DNA of 7,787 nt. It comes from Bacillota bacterium (GTDB lineage: Bacteria > Bacillota > Clostridia > Acetivibrionales > DSM-1351). Shown here piece after piece: positions 5,876-7,787 of this stretch. The notes beneath the pieces were generated by a model. That model saw only the letters and a program-made list of their open reading frames with translations. It made no database searches and was not told the DNA's origin. Where the stretch lies: positions 1-7,787 of the forward strand of contig JAEZFR010000374.1 of NCBI GenBank assembly GCA_023417285.1. The letters run 5' to 3'. The position numbers and the translations under genes were made by a program. Every line of letters begins with the position of its first letter. Within the stretch, counting starts at the first letter, position 1.

Positions 5876-6703
5876 CTATCCTTTTACCGATCCTGCAGTT
5901 ATTCCCTTTATAAGTGATTTGGAGAATAACAAAAATAGTATGAACATTGGAATTGTACCAATTACAAGTGCTGCTATTCTGGCACCATAATTGGCCCTGT
6001 ACAATGCATCAAGGGTTGACAATCCAAGTGTGACAGTATACTTTTTTTGGTCACTGATTAACACTAGAGGTATAAGGTATGCGTTCCATGAAGCCATGAA
6101 TGAGAGCATTGCTTGAGATCCAATGGCCGGTCTTATAAAAGGAACTACAAGCCTGAAGAAAATTCCAGCTTCACTGCAACCGTCAATTCTGCCACTTTCG
6201 ATTATCTCTGTGGGAACCCCTTGTACAGTATATTGCCTAATCCAATATACAGAAAAAGCGTTTGCAGCTAACGGAATAATAAGTGAAAGATGTGTATCTG
6301 TCCAGCCTATTTTATTCATTTCCCATACAAATGCTATTAACCCCAACTGCGTAGGAAGCATCATTGTTACTAAAATGGTGTAATAAAAAAACTTCTTGAA
6401 CTTAAACTCAAACTTTGCAAGTGCATATCCGCACATTGCACATACAAGAACGGAGAGCAGTGTGGCAGCCATAGCAATGTACAAGCTATTAAAATAGTAC
6501 GTTCCAAAACCAGCATTTAAAAAGACATCTTTTATATTTATTAGAAAGTTATTACCAGGTAACAGATGTAAATCTGAGAAGAGTTCATTTGAATCATATG
6601 TACTCATAATTACCATGAGGTAAAATGGGCCAATGGTAAAAACTGAACATATAGTCAATATTACATATAATATAAAGGAGTTAAACTTATTAGATTGCTC
6701 CAT
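5876..6703 (-). CDS. carbohydrate ABC transporter permease, MalG/UgpE type
   Basis: A 275-residue inner-membrane protein of the CUT1 sugar-importer family. The ATG at 6703 is preferred because GGGAGGG (complement of 6710-6716) is 6 nt upstream; the ATG at 6718 overlaps this RBS. About six hydrophobic segments are visible, near residues 10-33, 72-96, 107-128, 139-154, 196-217 and 242-262. The ATPase-contact (EAA) loop is at about 166-190 (EIIESGRIDGCSEAG...PFIRP), with Glu169 and the conserved Asp174-Gly175; Ser170-Gly171 replaces the usual Ala-Ala. The C-terminus (SLIKGITAGSVKG) is typical of MalG-like permeases. It overlaps the preceding permease gene by 14 nt, suggesting translational coupling, and the two permeases should form the heterodimeric channel. 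Substrate is probably a mono- or oligosaccharide; its identity cannot be read. Confidence 0.93.
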   Translation of the reverse strand: MEQSNKFNSFILYVILTICSVFTIGPFYLMVIMSTYDSNELFSDLHLLPGNNFLINIKDVFLNAGFGTYYFNSLYIAMAATLLSVLVCAMCGYALAKFEFKFKKFFYYTILVTMMLPTQLGLIAFVWEMNKIGWTDTHLSLIIPLAANAFSVYWIRQYTVQGVPTEIIESGRIDGCSEAGIFFRLVVPFIRPAIGSQAMLSFMASWNAYLIPLVLISDQKKYTVTLGLSTLDALYRANYGARIAALVIGTIPMFILFLLFSKSLIKGITAGSVKG

Positions 6704-7607
6704 CTTTATCCCTCCCATTCATAAGCTTTAGCGAAATAAGTGAGAATACTGCAATAATAACAAACATTCCGTATGCTACAGCACTTCCGTAACCGTATTG
6801 AGAGTTCTGGAAAGCACCTTTACCCATAAGCATAACCATTGTCATAACGCCCTGATCTGGACCTCCCGAGTATGGCCCAGTTTGATAATTTCCCTGAGTA
6901 TAGAGAATATTTGGTTCATCAAAGGTCTGGAATCCACCTATCATTGATGTGATAACCATGTAGATCATAATTGGCTTTATACATGGCAAAGATATGTACC
7001 AGAAATTATCCCAAGCTCTTGCGCCATCAACATAAGCAGCCTCATAAAGTTCCTCTGGAATTGAAACAAAACCTGCCATAAAGAAGAGTACACTGTAGCC
7101 GAGGTATCTCCATAACATAATGGCTGCAACAACAACTTTTGCAAGAAAGGGATCAGCTAGCCAGTCTATAGGGGTGTCAATTACATGAAGCCACTGAAGG
7201 AAATAATTAATTGTACCTGCAGTTCCGTCAAAGAAGAAAGCCCACAATAAGCCTGCAGCGATTGGTATTGTAAGATAAGGTGCAAATAGTGCTGTTTTAA
7301 ACACCTCTTTATGTACTACAAGTTTTGAATTAATCATATACGCTATTACAATCGCTAAAACTAATTGAATTGGTATTAACATCAGCATTATTATTACTGT
7401 ATTTTTTAATGAAAGGAGAAACTCACCGTTCTCGAACATTCTAACAAAATTACTCATTCCAACAAATTTAATATCATTGTATCCGTCCCATTCATTTAGG
7501 CTTATATACAGTGTAAATATAATTGGTAATAGGCTAAATGCAGTAAATAATATAAAGTATGGTGCCATAAAAAGATAAGGCGTAGATTTTTTTGATAAAT
7601 TTTTCAT
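6690..7607 (-). CDS. carbohydrate ABC transporter permease, MalF/UgpA type
   Basis: A 305-residue inner-membrane protein, the partner of the MalG-type permease. The ATG at 7607 follows a perfect AGGAGG (complement of 7613-7618) with 5-nt spacing. The N-terminus is short and basic, followed by hydrophobic segments near residues 11-37, 69-92, 105-126, 155-180, 208-226 and 273-294. The EAA loop is canonical (EELYEAAYVDGARAWDNF then ISLP, about 186-208), with Glu189, Asp194 and Gly195. This loop docks on the ATPase, which is not encoded in the window; CUT1 systems often share a distant MsmK-type ATPase. It follows the binding-protein gene after about 100 nt containing a hairpin, the usual order binding protein, MalF-type, MalG-type. 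Confidence 0.94.
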   Translation of the reverse strand: MKNLSKKSTPYLFMAPYFILFTAFSLLPIIFTLYISLNEWDGYNDIKFVGMSNFVRMFENGEFLLSLKNTVIIMLMLIPIQLVLAIVIAYMINSKLVVHKEVFKTALFAPYLTIPIAAGLLWAFFFDGTAGTINYFLQWLHVIDTPIDWLADPFLAKVVVAAIMLWRYLGYSVLFFMAGFVSIPEELYEAAYVDGARAWDNFWYISLPCIKPIMIYMVITSMIGGFQTFDEPNILYTQGNYQTGPYSGGPDQGVMTMVMLMGKGAFQNSQYGYGSAVAYGMFVIIAVFSLISLKLMNGRDKDGAI

Positions 7608-7612
7608 GTAGA

Positions 7613-7618
7613 CCTCCT
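7613..7618 (-). promoter_or_regulatory. RBS of the MalF-type permease gene
   Basis: On the minus strand AGGAGG precedes the ATG at 7607 by 5 nt. It is a consensus Shine-Dalgarno sequence and fixes the permease start. Confidence 0.8.
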
Positions 7619-7669
7619 ATTCGTGCTTGCACGTAGGCAAAAGTAATGAAAAGAAGCTTGCTATAAAAT

Positions 7670-7695
7670 AGGGAGAAGGGATTTCCCCTCTCCCT
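7670..7695 (-). terminator. intercistronic hairpin between binding-protein and permease genes
   Basis: On the minus strand an 11-bp stem forms (AGGGAGAGGGG with CCCTTCTCCCT, one G-U pair, loop AAAT), followed by the U-rich ATTTTAT. It lies 15 nt after the binding-protein stop codon and about 60 nt before the permease start. Such elements in sugar ABC operons commonly act as partial terminators or 3' stabilisers, giving more binding protein than permease. The structure is seen; that function is inferred from the family. Confidence 0.7.
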
Positions 7696-7710
7696 GTTTA
7701 AATACCAATC

Positions 7711-7787
7711 TTACTTTAATTCAGGTATATTCTTCTTGATATCGGCTATCATAGCATCTACAGCTTCTTGAGCGGTCTTACCTTTTC
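7711..7787 (-). CDS. extracellular sugar-binding protein, C-terminal end (partial)
   Basis: The minus strand is open from the right edge to a TAA at 7711-7713, giving KGKTAQEAVDAMIADIKKNI followed by PELK. The pattern KTAQEAVDxMxxDI is typical of the last helix of family 1 solute-binding proteins of CUT1 sugar transporters, which capture the sugar outside the cell and deliver it to the permeases. The position directly upstream of MalF- and MalG-type genes fits. In Bacillota this would be a lipoprotein, but the N-terminus lies outside the window. Only 24 codons are visible, so ligand class cannot be judged. Confidence 0.85.
   Translation of the reverse strand, partial: KGKTAQEAVDAMIADIKKNIPELK

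Noticed and set aside
1..7787. Alternative genetic code with TGA read as Trp
   Set aside because: About 35 Trp codons in the window are TGG and only one candidate is TGA, whereas a recoded genome would use TGA often.
1..7787. CRISPR array, tRNA or rRNA gene, insertion sequence
   Set aside because: No regularly spaced direct repeats, clover-leaf arms, rRNA-like text, transposase motifs or terminal inverted repeats were found on reading both strands.

Overview
The window looks like a low-GC Bacillota chromosome, most likely from an anaerobic member of the Clostridia. This rests on the AT-rich coding sequence, strong GGAGG-type ribosome binding sites (RBSs), a YesN-type response regulator beside a CUT1 sugar ABC transporter, and a secreted protein with InlB-type repeats and Thr/Pro linkers. 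The species cannot be fixed from sequence alone. The first 1.3 kb looks somewhat richer in GC than the rest.

Left part (1-1321, + strand): the C-terminal effector domain of a probable MerR-type regulator, cut by the window edge. Directly behind it is a C-terminal stump of an Fpg/Nei-type DNA glycosylase carrying only the zinc finger, apparently a relic. Next is an intact DUF3788-DUF3795 fusion gene with a cysteine-rich, probably metal-binding C-terminus. A mostly non-coding AT-rich gap follows (1322-1615), holding one doubtful 33-codon ORF and a palindrome plus hairpin ahead of the next gene.

Centre (1616-4123, + strand): a large secreted protein. It has a signal peptide, a transglutaminase-like domain with an intact Cys-His-Asp triad, three InlB-type repeats, a Thr-Pro linker, a ricin-like beta-trefoil, a second Pro linker and a second trefoil-like domain. 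A single in-frame TGA (2354-2356) splits it. The frame is the same on both sides, repeat-like sequence begins immediately after the TGA, and the next ATG has no RBS, so this is best read as one gene interrupted by one stop. It is the most interesting point in the window.

Right part (4160-7787, - strand): a carbohydrate-uptake operon read right to left. It comprises the last 24 codons of a solute-binding protein, an intercistronic hairpin, a MalF/UgpA-type permease, a MalG/UgpE-type permease overlapping it by 14 nt, and a YesN-type response regulator. The operon converges on the secreted-protein gene at a strong, apparently bidirectional terminator whose right arm contains the regulator's stop codon. 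The likely logic is that an unseen sensor kinase phosphorylates the regulator, which controls uptake of an oligosaccharide through the binding protein and the two permeases. The ATPase and the kinase lie outside the window. I see no clearly new multi-gene system.
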